NCBI GenBank assembly: GCA_026786345.1
Contig: JAJAYD010000124.1
Coordinates: 1 to 38,757, forward strand
From: Chitinophagaceae bacterium
GTDB lineage: Bacteria; Bacteroidota; Bacteroidia; Chitinophagales; Chitinophagaceae
Length of the DNA stretch: 38,757 nucleotides
Direction: 5' to 3'
In this document: positions 8,418 through 15,950 of the stretch, piece by piece
Numbering within the stretch: the first letter of the stretch is position 1
Layout: the number at the start of each line of letters is the position of its first letter
Notes under the pieces: model-generated
What the model saw: only the letters and a program-made list of their open reading frames with translations
The model's database searches: none
Told to the model about the DNA's origin: nothing
Program-made: the position numbers and the translations under genes

Positions 8418-10643
8418 TTAACCCAAAATTTTATCAGGCGTAATGGGTAGTTCCCTTATTCTTTTTCCGGTTGCATGATACACCGCATTACCTACGGCTG
8501 CGGCAAAACCTATCAATGCAATTTCGCCCAGGCCTTTTGATCCCATGGGGTTGGTATATGGGTCTGGTTTGTTTATAAAGATGGCTTCTATATTGGGTAC
8601 ATCGGCATTTACCGGTACGTGGTAATCTGCAAAATTGTTGTTCACATACCTGCCATACCGATCGTCTATGATAGCTTCTTCTGTAAGCGCCATGCCAATG
8701 CCACCCACCACACCGCCAATAGCCTGGCTATGTGCTGCTTTTGGGCTTACTATTTTACCTGCATCTGATACAGCCACCGCCCGGTGAATCCGCACAACAC
8801 CTGTTAAAGGATGAACCCTTACTTCAACAAAATGAACAGAGAAAGAATACATGGAAAAGCCCTGCGAACTTTTGCCCGGCTCTGAAGTAATGGTTAATTC
8901 AAGCTGCGGCAGGTTGTTTTGCTTTAAAATATCGGTAATAGAAATCTTTTTATTTGAATCAGATAACAACGACATTTCTCCGTTTGAAAACGAAACGCCT
9001 TCGGGTGGTAAACCTGCGAAGGCCGAACCCTCTTTCGAGGCAAGTGTCAACAATTTAAGTTTAAGTGCTCCGCATGCTTCATAAACGGCCGAGCCAAGAG
9101 AGGATGTAGTGGCCGATCCGCCTTGTGTAGGTCCTTCCGGCATTTTTGAATCACCCAATTGGAACTCAATTTTACCCGGAGCCAAACCCATTGTTTTGGA
9201 AGCCAGCTCCGTCATTGAAGTGGCGGTGCCGGGGCCACTATCACTTACGGCACATTCTATGGTTAATATTCCCTGGTCACTCAATTTTGCTGTTACCGTT
9301 GCTTTATCACGATAGGCTCCAAAAGTTCCGGAACTCACACCATAGCCTACTTTCCAGGCGCCATCATTCATGGAGCCCACTGCCGGATTTCTTTTCTTCC
9401 ATCCAATTTTATCGGCACCCGCCTCATAACATTCCTTTAAATATTTGCTCGAAAAAGGAAGATTGCGTTCAGGGTCCGTCTCAGCATAATTGCGCAATCG
9501 TAACTCCAGCGGATCCATATTTAATTTGTAAGCCAGTTCGTCGATTGCCGATTCCAATGCCCATGAACCTGTTGCTTCGCCCGGCCCTCTCATCCAGGTG
9601 GGCGTACTAAGGTCAACCGGTAAAATTTTGTAACTCGTATTTACATTAGGGCAGGCATACATAAATTTCGACATGTTCACCACGCCTTCGGTAAACTCTT
9701 CGTAACTGCTGGTTTCACCAACAGCTTCATGCGTAATGCCGGTTAGCTTGCCATCGCTTGTAGCGCCAATTCCTATTTTTTGCCAGGTATAAGGGCGGTA
9801 CCCCACCATGGTAAACATCTGGTCGCGGCTAAGCATCAATTTAAGAGGACGCTTTACCACCTTTGCACCAATGACCGCAGCTATTGAATGTGGCCAGGTA
9901 CGCAAGGCTGAGCCAAAACCACCACCCACAAATTTTGAAATAACCTGCACATTTTTTTCTTCCAGCTTAAAGGTGTCCATGATGCTCTGCTGGGTAGACT
10001 TAACTCCCTGTGTTTTTTCATATACTGTAACCTTATCCTCACCCTCCCAAATAGCAATAATGCTGTGCAATTCCATAGGATTGTGTACTTCTCTTGCAAG
10101 TACATACTGTGCTTCTACACTTACCGGTGCATTCTTATAGGCAAAGGCTTCGCCTCGTAAATAAGTTGCCCTATCCTGTTTTGGAGCAGCAGCTTTCGCT
10201 AAATTTTTTTCAAGGTTTGTATTGAAAGGTTCTTTGGTATAGCGTGCCTTTACCAGCGAAGCTGCATACACTGCACGTTCCAATGTATCCGCAATAACAA
10301 GGGCTATGGGTTGCCCGTTAAAATATATTTTGTTGTCGTAAAATACCCGCAGTGGCTGGTCACCGGTTGGCTCTTTTGCCGGTTCTTTACCGGTATTATA
10401 ACCCGGTACTTCCGGTGCATTCAGGTGGGAAATTACTTTAATAACACCGGGTGCGCCTTCTGCTTTTTTAGTTTCGAGTGCTACAATTTTACCTTTGGCA
10501 ATGGTACTGGCAACTACAATTCCGTAGGTTAATTTATCAGGCGTGTATTCAGCCGAAAATTTTGCTGCCCCGGTAACTTTCAATTTGCCGTCAACCCGGT
10601 CAAGCCCTGCTTTGGGGTCAACATCCGCCATAAAATTTCCCAT
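8418..10643 (-). CDS. Molybdopterin-binding subunit, xanthine dehydrogenase/aldehyde oxidoreductase family
   Basis: The 741-residue protein is the large Mo-cofactor subunit of the xanthine oxidase family, closest in layout to the YagR/PaoC type. An aldehyde-oxidase/xanthine-dehydrogenase a/b-hammerhead domain (about 10-130) is followed by the Mo-cofactor domain with VGGGFGSALRTWP, MRGPGEATGSWALE and GGSATTSSLGSA. Near the C-terminus KGLGE contains Glu707, the expected catalytic base. There is no signal peptide, so it is cytoplasmic. Family members normally need a [2Fe-2S] and an FAD subunit encoded just upstream; here the upstream gene is an unrelated membrane protein and neither partner occurs in the window. 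Substrate (aldehyde or purine-like) cannot be told. Confidence 0.9.
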   Translation of the reverse strand: MGNFMADVDPKAGLDRVDGKLKVTGAAKFSAEYTPDKLTYGIVVASTIAKGKIVALETKKAEGAPGVIKVISHLNAPEVPGYNTGKEPAKEPTGDQPLRVFYDNKIYFNGQPIALVIADTLERAVYAASLVKARYTKEPFNTNLEKNLAKAAAPKQDRATYLRGEAFAYKNAPVSVEAQYVLAREVHNPMELHSIIAIWEGEDKVTVYEKTQGVKSTQQSIMDTFKLEEKNVQVISKFVGGGFGSALRTWPHSIAAVIGAKVVKRPLKLMLSRDQMFTMVGYRPYTWQKIGIGATSDGKLTGITHEAVGETSSYEEFTEGVVNMSKFMYACPNVNTSYKILPVDLSTPTWMRGPGEATGSWALESAIDELAYKLNMDPLELRLRNYAETDPERNLPFSSKYLKECYEAGADKIGWKKRNPAVGSMNDGAWKVGYGVSSGTFGAYRDKATVTAKLSDQGILTIECAVSDSGPGTATSMTELASKTMGLAPGKIEFQLGDSKMPEGPTQGGSATTSSLGSAVYEACGALKLKLLTLASKEGSAFAGLPPEGVSFSNGEMSLLSDSNKKISITDILKQNNLPQLELTITSEPGKSSQGFSMYSFSVHFVEVRVHPLTGVVRIHRAVAVSDAGKIVSPKAAHSQAIGGVVGGIGMALTEEAIIDDRYGRYVNNNFADYHVPVNADVPNIEAIFINKPDPYTNPMGSKGLGEIALIGFAAAVGNAVYHATGKRIRELPITPDKILG

Positions 10644-10849
10644 AAAATTATTTTTTAAAATACTGGATTTTCAATCCTTAATTTTTTAAACGAACCATTG
10701 GCTCCCACTCTATTTTAGATCCAAATCTTAAAGGTTGAAACAAGAATGATCCAATGTTCTTTAAAGGTAAATACAACACTTCAAAATAAATTAAAACACC
10801 TTTTTATTTGGGGGGAAGAAAGGAGGGAGCCCGGAGCATTCGGCAAAAC

Positions 10850-11260
10850 CTATTCTTTAAAAGTATCCGGGTACATGGCTGGTATAATCACAATGGCCAG
10901 TCCGATAAGGACCCAGATGATTGGAATGATGTAACCACCCACATAATCGTTTACCAAAAATTTTGTAGGATCGTTGGGGTGAACTAAAAGAGAAAGTTTA
11001 TCTCCTTTTTTATACAAAGGGCGGCTGGGGTTATCCTCGCCTGATATCATCTGGTGTTGCTGCCCATTCTTATCAGTATACTCCACAATGGCGGCATAGA
11101 AATATTTGTCGCCCATCATTGCATCCTCCACGGTTTTTATATCGGTACCTACCACCACCGCAGGTACTTTGTAGTATTTCTTTACTTTTTTATGATAAAC
11201 AACCAGCCTGTAAATAGCCAGTGAAAGAATAACCAACGATAAAAACCAAATACCAATCAT
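10850..11260 (-). CDS. DUF3592-like membrane protein
   Basis: The 136-residue protein has a transmembrane helix at each end (about 2-22 and 106-128). In between is a soluble beta-rich segment with the pattern of DUF3592: a conserved VPAVVVG entry strand, YTDKNGQQHQ, YKKGDKLSLLVHPNDPTKFLV. The loop should face the periplasm. Function is unknown. It is in the same direction as the molybdopterin subunit but 206 bp upstream of it, so co-transcription is possible but not evident. Confidence 0.7.
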   Translation of the reverse strand: MIGIWFLSLVILSLAIYRLVVYHKKVKKYYKVPAVVVGTDIKTVEDAMMGDKYFYAAIVEYTDKNGQQHQMISGEDNPSRPLYKKGDKLSLLVHPNDPTKFLVNDYVGGYIIPIIWVLIGLAIVIIPAMYPDTFKE

Positions 11261-11403
11261 GTTATTGAATTAATGAAAATGCAAGGTGCTGTTGTTACGC
11301 ATAAACGTAAATAGCACACCCGTATTTTGCAGCAGAAAGAGGTATTGGGTTATTACTCAGGATTAAATGCAGCGCAAGTATGGTCAGGAATCTAATTTTA
11401 AAA

Positions 11404-11424
11404 TGCCGGAAAATTTATCCGGCT
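11404..11424 (-). terminator. Possible terminator of the 50-residue protein gene
   Basis: A GCCGGA/TCCGGC stem with a 7-nt loop lies immediately after the stop codon of the small basic protein. On the minus strand it is followed by ATTTTAAAATTAG, which is only moderately T-rich. Likely but weak. Confidence 0.45.
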
Positions 11425-11427
11425 ACA

Positions 11428-11580
11428 TTAGCTTCCCCTGTTGGCACCGGTTGACCTTACTTTTTTTGTAATGGCTGCAGGTTTACTGGCACCCTTTATA
11501 AACTTAGATCCTTTACCTGCTGAAGTGGCATTTTTTGCTGACTGGTTGGTTGCTTTTTTGTTGTTTGTTGGTAAAGACAT
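11428..11580 (-). CDS. 50-residue basic low-complexity protein
   Basis: The reading frame runs from ATG (11580) to TAA (11428) and encodes 50 residues rich in Lys, Ala, Ser, Thr, Asn and Gly (MSLPTNNKKATNQSAKN... ending RSTGANRGS). It has about ten Lys/Arg and no acidic residue, no hydrophobic segment and no signal peptide, so it is probably disordered and nucleic-acid-binding. A stem-loop directly after the stop codon supports a real transcript. I do not recognise a family. The composition could also arise by chance in AT-rich DNA, so confidence is moderate. Confidence 0.5.
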   Translation of the reverse strand: MSLPTNNKKATNQSAKNATSAGKGSKFIKGASKPAAITKKVRSTGANRGS

Positions 11581-11608
11581 GGTGTGTAGTTTTTAATTGT
11601 ACGAAATG

Positions 11609-11827
11609 GGTTCTTCGGCAAACCTGGTGGAATTTAGTTTTTTTGGCTGTTTTACCTAAGTAGAAATTTCTGATATTTTTTACCGAAACCCTATTACCTT
11701 ATTATGATTGGATTACCGACAATAGTTAATAAGGTTAGATCTCTATTTCATCGCTTTTCTACTAAGATTAAACAGCCGGTTTTGTGGAATGTCAAAATCA
11801 TATTCCCACTAAGTTTATCGACGAGCC
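11609..11827. repeat. Long hairpin (MITE-like) element, family H, copy B
   Basis: This is a second copy of the 212-219-bp palindrome at 2253-2464. The left end GGTTCTTCGGCAAACCTGG pairs with the complement of the right end, GGCTCGTCGATAAACTTAG. The inner pair GGCTGTTTTACCTAAGTAG / GGCTGTTTAATCTTAGTAG continues the stem. The left and right arms differ in the same places in both copies, so the copies derive from one ancestral element rather than from independent hairpins. There is no coding capacity and no clear target duplication. Confidence 0.8.
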
Positions 11828-11867
11828 AACAAATGTAACGATTTGAGAAAAATTGATTTTGTTTTTT

Positions 11868-12412
11868 AAGCACCTGTTTAAACTTAGTTTAAGCTTTGAT
11901 TATGAAACTGAAGATGCCCTGTTTACTTCAGATAAAGTGATTGCGACCCTTCGACAAGCTCCCCGGAAAACCCGGGCAGGCAGGTAAACGACCAGGCTGC
12001 TATGAAAACCTGCCTTTGAAGCGAGTCCCGCAAGAGGGCATACGCGTCAACTTAAGATTTACTTTTTTTGGACCGAACCTCTTACTTCTATTAAGCTTTG
12101 GTTGCGTCGCACTCTTCTACTTTTGGTTCTCTATGCGGCTTTTAGACCTCACCCTCATTCCCTCTGCGGTGGGGAGCGGGAGGAAAAACATTGTAATTGT
12201 TTGAAGATTTGGTCTAACAAATCAGCTAAAAATTTCAATCATCCAAACTGCTTGAAATCTTCATCTCTATTGGGTTCTAAGATACTTACTCTTAGAATTA
12301 AGTTGACGCCTGTGCGCAAGAGCGGGATAGACTGTGGCAAGAATGAAGCTATAGAAAACTGAAGCTATAGAAAACTACTGTGGTATTACAAAACACCATA
12401 TTTAGACAGCTT
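11868..12412 (+). repeat. MITE-like element, family R, copy 1 (interrupted by a second element)
   Basis: The left end AAGCACCTGTTTAAACTTAG and right end TTTAGACAGCTT are diverged versions of the family terminal repeat (A)AGCTGTCTAAA. Internal blocks shared with the other copies are GAAACTGAAGATGCC, then GATTGCGACCCTTCGACAAG, GCTATGAAAACCTG, and GAAGCTATAGAAAACT followed by TGGTATTACAAAACACCAT. The last block contains a 16-bp tandem duplication (GAAGCTATAGAAAACT twice, about 12344-12375). A 278-bp foreign element splits it; without that it would be about 260 bp. It ends 123 bp before the M20 peptidase start. Confidence 0.7.
12038..12315. mobile_element. Nested non-autonomous element, family N, inside R copy 1
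   Basis: The element begins GCATACGCGTCAACTTAA and ends with the complement of GCACAGGCGTCAACTTAA, an 18-bp terminal inverted repeat with two mismatches. It is flanked by the direct repeat GCAAGAG (12030-12036 and 12316-12322; one extra G at 12037 on the left). The sequence on both sides belongs to the R-family repeat, so this is a nested insertion. About 278 bp, with no transposase-sized reading frame, hence non-autonomous. Confidence 0.7.
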
Positions 12413-12535
12413 TAAAATACAATGCAGATTTTTTTTATTTTGGAAAAGTTCATTTGCCAGCCTCGTTTAAATTTTTCTGTCTAAAAAATGTATGATTGAG
12501 CTGCCTTATGTACATTACCAATTAAAACACCAAAC

Positions 12536-13843
12536 ATGAAGAATCTTTTGCTCCTTGTCTCACTGGGTTTATCGGCTTCAACCTTTGCTCAAACTGACGT
12601 GTTGAGAAATAAAGTAAAACAGTCTGCTGATCTTATTGAGCCTAAGGTTATTGAATGGCGCAGAGATTTTCATGAGCATCCTGAACTGGGGAACCGCGAA
12701 ACAAGAACGGCAGGCATCATTGCCAAATACCTTCAATCTTTAGGTATGGAAGTAAAAACCGGAGTAGCAACCACTGGCGTGGTTGGAATATTAAAAGGTG
12801 GCAAACCTGGTCCGGTAGTAGCGCTTAGGGCAGATATGGATGGGTTGCCAGTTATTGAAAGAGCACCGGTACCATTTGCATCAAAAGTAAAAGCCACCTA
12901 TAACGGTCAGGAAGTTGGTGTTATGCATGCCTGCGGACACGATACGCATATGGCCATATTGATGGGTGTTGCCGAAGTGCTGGCTGGCATGCAAAAGGAC
13001 TTAAAGGGAACGGTAAAGTTTATGTTTCAACCAGCAGAAGAAGGCGTGCCCATTGGTGAAGTTGGTGGTGCAGAGCAGATGATTAAAGAAGGAGTTTTGG
13101 AAAACCCTAAAGTGGATGTTGTATTTGGCCTGCACATAAATGCACAAACTGAAGTGGGCGAAATTACCTATCGCCCCGGTGGTACCATGGCTTCTGTTAA
13201 CGATATGAAGATAACTGTCAAAGGCAAGTCAGCGCATGGCGCTTATCCATGGCTGTCAATCGATCCCATTGTAGTATCTGCCCAAATCATTAATTCGTTA
13301 CAAACCATTGTAAGCCGTAATCTTAATGTTACTGAAAATGCCGGAGTTGTTACGATTGGTTCTATCCATGGGGGCAACCGTTCGAACATTATTCCGGAGC
13401 AGGTTGAAATGTTGGGAACCATACGTGCCTTGTCTACCGATGATGAGAAAATGTTGATTGAGCGCATCAGGGAAGTTGCTACTAAAACGGCTGAAGCAGC
13501 AGGAGCAATTGCTGAAGTACTCATTCCTTATTCAAGTCATTACCCCGTAACATTTAATGATGTGGAACTTACGAAAAAGATGTTGCCATCGTTACAGAAA
13601 ACAGCAGGTGCCGAACATGTAAATGTGAAACCTGCTGTTACCGGTGCAGAAGACTTTTCTTTCTTTCAACAAAAAGTACCAGGTATCTTTTTCTTCCTTG
13701 GAGGTTTGCCAAAGGGGAAAGATCCAAAGACGTCAGGCCCCCATCATACTCCCGATTTTTTTATTGATGACAGCGGGCTAAAATTGGGCGTGAATGCACT
13801 TGCCAATTTAACCCTGGACTATATGAACATGGTGGGTAAATAG
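12536..13843 (+). CDS. Secreted M20 family amidohydrolase/peptidase
   Basis: The 435-residue protein has a signal peptide (MKNLLLLVSLGLSASTFAQ, about 1-19), placing it in the periplasm. The M20D-type metallopeptidase fold follows: WRRDFHEHPELG (41-52), RADMDGLP (98-105), the metal ligands HACGHDTH (131-138), PAEEG (166-170) and His200. A dimerisation domain covers about 215-325, and TGAEDFSFF supplies a late metal ligand. Members hydrolyse N-acyl or N-aromatic amino acids and small amides with two zinc ions. The exact substrate is not predictable. It is a single gene preceded by the R/N repeat block. Confidence 0.92.
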   Translation: MKNLLLLVSLGLSASTFAQTDVLRNKVKQSADLIEPKVIEWRRDFHEHPELGNRETRTAGIIAKYLQSLGMEVKTGVATTGVVGILKGGKPGPVVALRADMDGLPVIERAPVPFASKVKATYNGQEVGVMHACGHDTHMAILMGVAEVLAGMQKDLKGTVKFMFQPAEEGVPIGEVGGAEQMIKEGVLENPKVDVVFGLHINAQTEVGEITYRPGGTMASVNDMKITVKGKSAHGAYPWLSIDPIVVSAQIINSLQTIVSRNLNVTENAGVVTIGSIHGGNRSNIIPEQVEMLGTIRALSTDDEKMLIERIREVATKTAEAAGAIAEVLIPYSSHYPVTFNDVELTKKMLPSLQKTAGAEHVNVKPAVTGAEDFSFFQQKVPGIFFFLGGLPKGKDPKTSGPHHTPDFFIDDSGLKLGVNALANLTLDYMNMVGK

Positions 13844-13954
13844 GTGTTTAATAAAATAGGGCTGGCACAATAGTTATAAAAAGGTGATTTTATAATCTAC
13901 CGGTAAATTGTGTAGGAAGACATCAGCTTAAATAGTGGGTTTAAATTTTTTAAT

Positions 13955-14098
13955 ATGGAAAACGAAACAGTAAAGCCCCGCCTCAGACCTGTTGAAAAGC
14001 ACTGTCCACGCTGCAACGAGTTGTTGGTTTTGAATGAAAAAGAAGAATGCATGGAATGCCTCAACTGTGGATATATAGATTGTGGCGAGGATGAGTAA
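13955..14098 (+). CDS. 47-residue zinc-ribbon protein
   Basis: ATG 13955 to TAA 14098 encodes 47 residues with four cysteines as two knuckles: CPRC (17-20) and CLNCGY (35-40), plus extra Cys32 and Cys43 (EECMECLNCGYIDCG). The spacing and the CxxCGYxxCG ending look like the zinc ribbon at the C-terminus of adenosylcobalamin-dependent ribonucleotide reductases, here as a stand-alone protein. It probably binds one zinc ion and may act as a small adaptor or nucleic-acid-binding module. Function is unknown. It converges on the membrane protein gene starting 29 bp downstream. Confidence 0.75.
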   Translation: MENETVKPRLRPVEKHCPRCNELLVLNEKEECMECLNCGYIDCGEDE

Positions 14099-14127
14099 TC
14101 ATCCAAATGCTTATGCATTCCAGGTAA

Positions 14128-14415
14128 TTAAAGCAGTTCTCTCTTGTCTGTTATGTATCTATATATCCAGGTGATAGTAAACGTAGGTATGAAGTCGGTG
14201 AAGGGTAAAATCTCCTCTGCAAAATTGAACAAAGCTCCAAAAGACCCGATTTTTCCCCCAAAGGATTTATAAAAAATATAGGCAGAAAGCGGTGCCCAAA
14301 TAATATCAGAAAATTCTCCAAGAAAAGGAATGCCGAATGAAAGATAACCAATGGCATCCATGACAATGCAAAGCGCCAAACTTGGAGAGGCTTTGTATAC
14401 GATGGTTTTATTCAT
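14128..14415 (-). CDS. Small conserved membrane protein, unknown function
   Basis: The 95-residue protein has two to three hydrophobic segments (about 12-30, 36-55, 75-90) with conserved-looking motifs: DAIGYLSFGIPFLGEFSDIIW and FNFAEEILPFTDFIPTFTI. The acidic residues embedded in membrane segments are typical of a small Bacteroidota family of unknown role. Inner membrane. I assign no function. Confidence 0.7.
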   Translation of the reverse strand: MNKTIVYKASPSLALCIVMDAIGYLSFGIPFLGEFSDIIWAPLSAYIFYKSFGGKIGSFGALFNFAEEILPFTDFIPTFTITWIYRYITDKRELL

Positions 14416-14539
14416 GGTGTAAAGGATAACAAATAGCTTACCAGAATTTTATTCGGTTTACAATAATGAAGATTGATGGAGGGAGAAAATACTTACAGCC
14501 TCCATTTGTGGCGGGCTATAAGCATTATACTATACACGA

Positions 14540-14992
14540 CTAATTGTGAGGTGCGTGTTGCGTAGTTTGCGCTGTTACTCCACGTGGTTTGGCAATTGAC
14601 CCCATAACATATCCAAAGGCAAAATAGGCTAACATAGTTGCCACAATAAATACACCGGGAGAATCTATTGAGTTTCCGGTACTCATAACAGACATGGGAA
14701 ACAGCAGGATCATGGTTACCACGTAAGGAATAATGCTATATATCACGCCTCTTATTGGGTAAGGAGCCTGGAATTCATCCCTGAAAAAATACACATAAAC
14801 AAAGGACAATAAAGTACCCATTAAAAAGTGCATGATCCAGCCAATGATGGGAGTGGTATGGGTAAACTCTGCAAGCATCTTTCCAAAATCTATTCCCTGC
14901 ATGCCCAGTGCATTGGCCAGCAACATCATTGCTGTTATAACAGCCGTACCGGCAACTCCACCAATTATTGAAGATGATATTTTATTTTCCAT
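14540..14992 (-). CDS. Four-helix membrane protein (DUF6789/DUF1440-like)
   Basis: The 150-residue protein has four predicted membrane helices (about 8-28, 48-68, 80-102, 112-132). The Gly-rich first helix (GGVAGTAVITAMMLLANALG) and the IDFGKMLAEF loop resemble the DUF6789/DUF1440 group of small membrane proteins. Inner membrane. Function is unknown, and the family assignment is tentative. Confidence 0.65.
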   Translation of the reverse strand: MENKISSSIIGGVAGTAVITAMMLLANALGMQGIDFGKMLAEFTHTTPIIGWIMHFLMGTLLSFVYVYFFRDEFQAPYPIRGVIYSIIPYVVTMILLFPMSVMSTGNSIDSPGVFIVATMLAYFAFGYVMGSIAKPRGVTAQTTQHAPHN

Positions 14993-15112
14993 GGCAAACT
15001 GTTTTTATAAAGTTCGCCTAAATAAATAAGCATTAAAAGGAAAAAAAGTAATAAATTTTACTTTAATATTTCAATGTTGTTTAGTTAATTAGAAGCTAAG
15101 TTAACAGAAGCC

Positions 15113-15194
15113 GTCATGCTGAATTTATTTTGGCATCCCCTGCACGTCGGCTAACATTATCCGGGAGATCCTGAAACAAGTTCAGGATAACGAC
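15113..15194. repeat. REP-like palindromic intergenic sequence
   Basis: The left arm (GTCATGCTGAA...GGCATCCCC) is the inverted counterpart of the right arm (GGGAGATCCTGAAACAAG...CAGGATAACGAC). The right arm itself folds through CCTGAAACAAGTTCAGG. Sequences of this type occur as repeated hairpins in many bacterial genomes. It lies between divergent genes and is not coding. Confidence 0.6.
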
Positions 15195-15264
15195 TCCGTA
15201 ACTAAACGACATTGCTTTGTTATTTATTAAAATCAAATGATTGCCAAACGCAAAAGTGCAGAAC

Positions 15265-15873
15265 ATGCATGAGTGGCGTAATAATTTTATAAACAGTAAA
15301 ACCCCTTTTATGGACAACGTTAAAAATATTATTGCAAACGATTTGGATGGAGTTATTGAAGATATATCGCGGGATTTTGCGTCGGGCATAAGCCTGCACG
15401 ACTACCATGTTAATTGCCAGTTGGGTAATCATATTTTTAAACTGGATATTTCAAGTTCGCCCGGCGGCGGAGAAGAAGGTGGTTATGAACGCACCTCTAT
15501 TTCTTCGTCAATAGCTTCGGGCACCGACTTCAAATTTGTTTTATACCCCGAAGATTTTTTGATTAGCATCGGTAAGCTTTTTGGCTTGCAGGATATTGTG
15601 CTAGGCTACCCGGAATTTGATCATAATTTAATTGTAAAAACAAATAATAAACCCAGGTTAAAAGCGGTGTTGGCTGGAGAGGGAGCTAGAAAAATTTTAC
15701 AAAACATGTCGGGCTTTTCGTTTAAGCTCGAAAGCATTGAAGATGGTCATATTCTTCACCTTTCCATACAAAGAGCCCTGACTGATATTAACGAGCTGAA
15801 CCAGGTATTGGCCATGTTTTACGAAGTACTTACCGAAGTAGAAAAAGGTGCACAAGCACCCGCTTCCTTGTGA
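15265..15873 (+). CDS. Hypothetical protein, about 202 residues
   Basis: A soluble protein with no signal peptide or membrane segment. It has alternating acidic helices and beta strands: an N-terminal helical segment (DNVKNIIANDLDGVIEDISRD), a strand-rich middle and a C-terminal helix (NELNQVLAMFYEVLTEVEKG). I do not recognise a family. The frame is open upstream to a TTG at 15241, but ATG 15265 (MHEWRNN) is a better start; ATG 15310 (MDNVKN) is possible. It ends at a strong bidirectional terminator shared with the convergent gene at 15951-16976. Confidence 0.75.
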   Translation: MHEWRNNFINSKTPFMDNVKNIIANDLDGVIEDISRDFASGISLHDYHVNCQLGNHIFKLDISSSPGGGEEGGYERTSISSSIASGTDFKFVLYPEDFLISIGKLFGLQDIVLGYPEFDHNLIVKTNNKPRLKAVLAGEGARKILQNMSGFSFKLESIEDGHILHLSIQRALTDINELNQVLAMFYEVLTEVEKGAQAPASL

Positions 15874-15895
15874 TTTATTTAAAATATATTAAAAA

Positions 15896-15933
15896 AGAAA
15901 ACGTTGGGCCAATCCCCAACGTTTTATTTTTTA
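15896..15933. terminator. Bidirectional intrinsic terminator
   Basis: AAAACGTTGGG and CCCAACGTTTT form a perfect 11-bp stem with a short loop. It is flanked by A-rich sequence on the left and T-rich on the right, so it works for both converging genes. Confidence 0.85.
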
Positions 15934-15950
15934 TAGGCAGAAGTGTATGG

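Noticed and set aside
10746..10934. Small plus-strand frame opposite the DUF3592-like gene
   Set aside because: It overlaps the coding gene antisense, with no motif and no supporting start signal.
11941..12362. Two overlapping open frames of 86-87 codons in the repeat block
   Set aside because: Both cross the border between the R and N elements and have no recognisable domain; they are chance frames.
15114..15432. Minus-strand frames of 70-91 codons over the start of the 202-residue hypothetical gene
   Set aside because: They cover a REP-like palindrome and the antisense of a better-supported gene.
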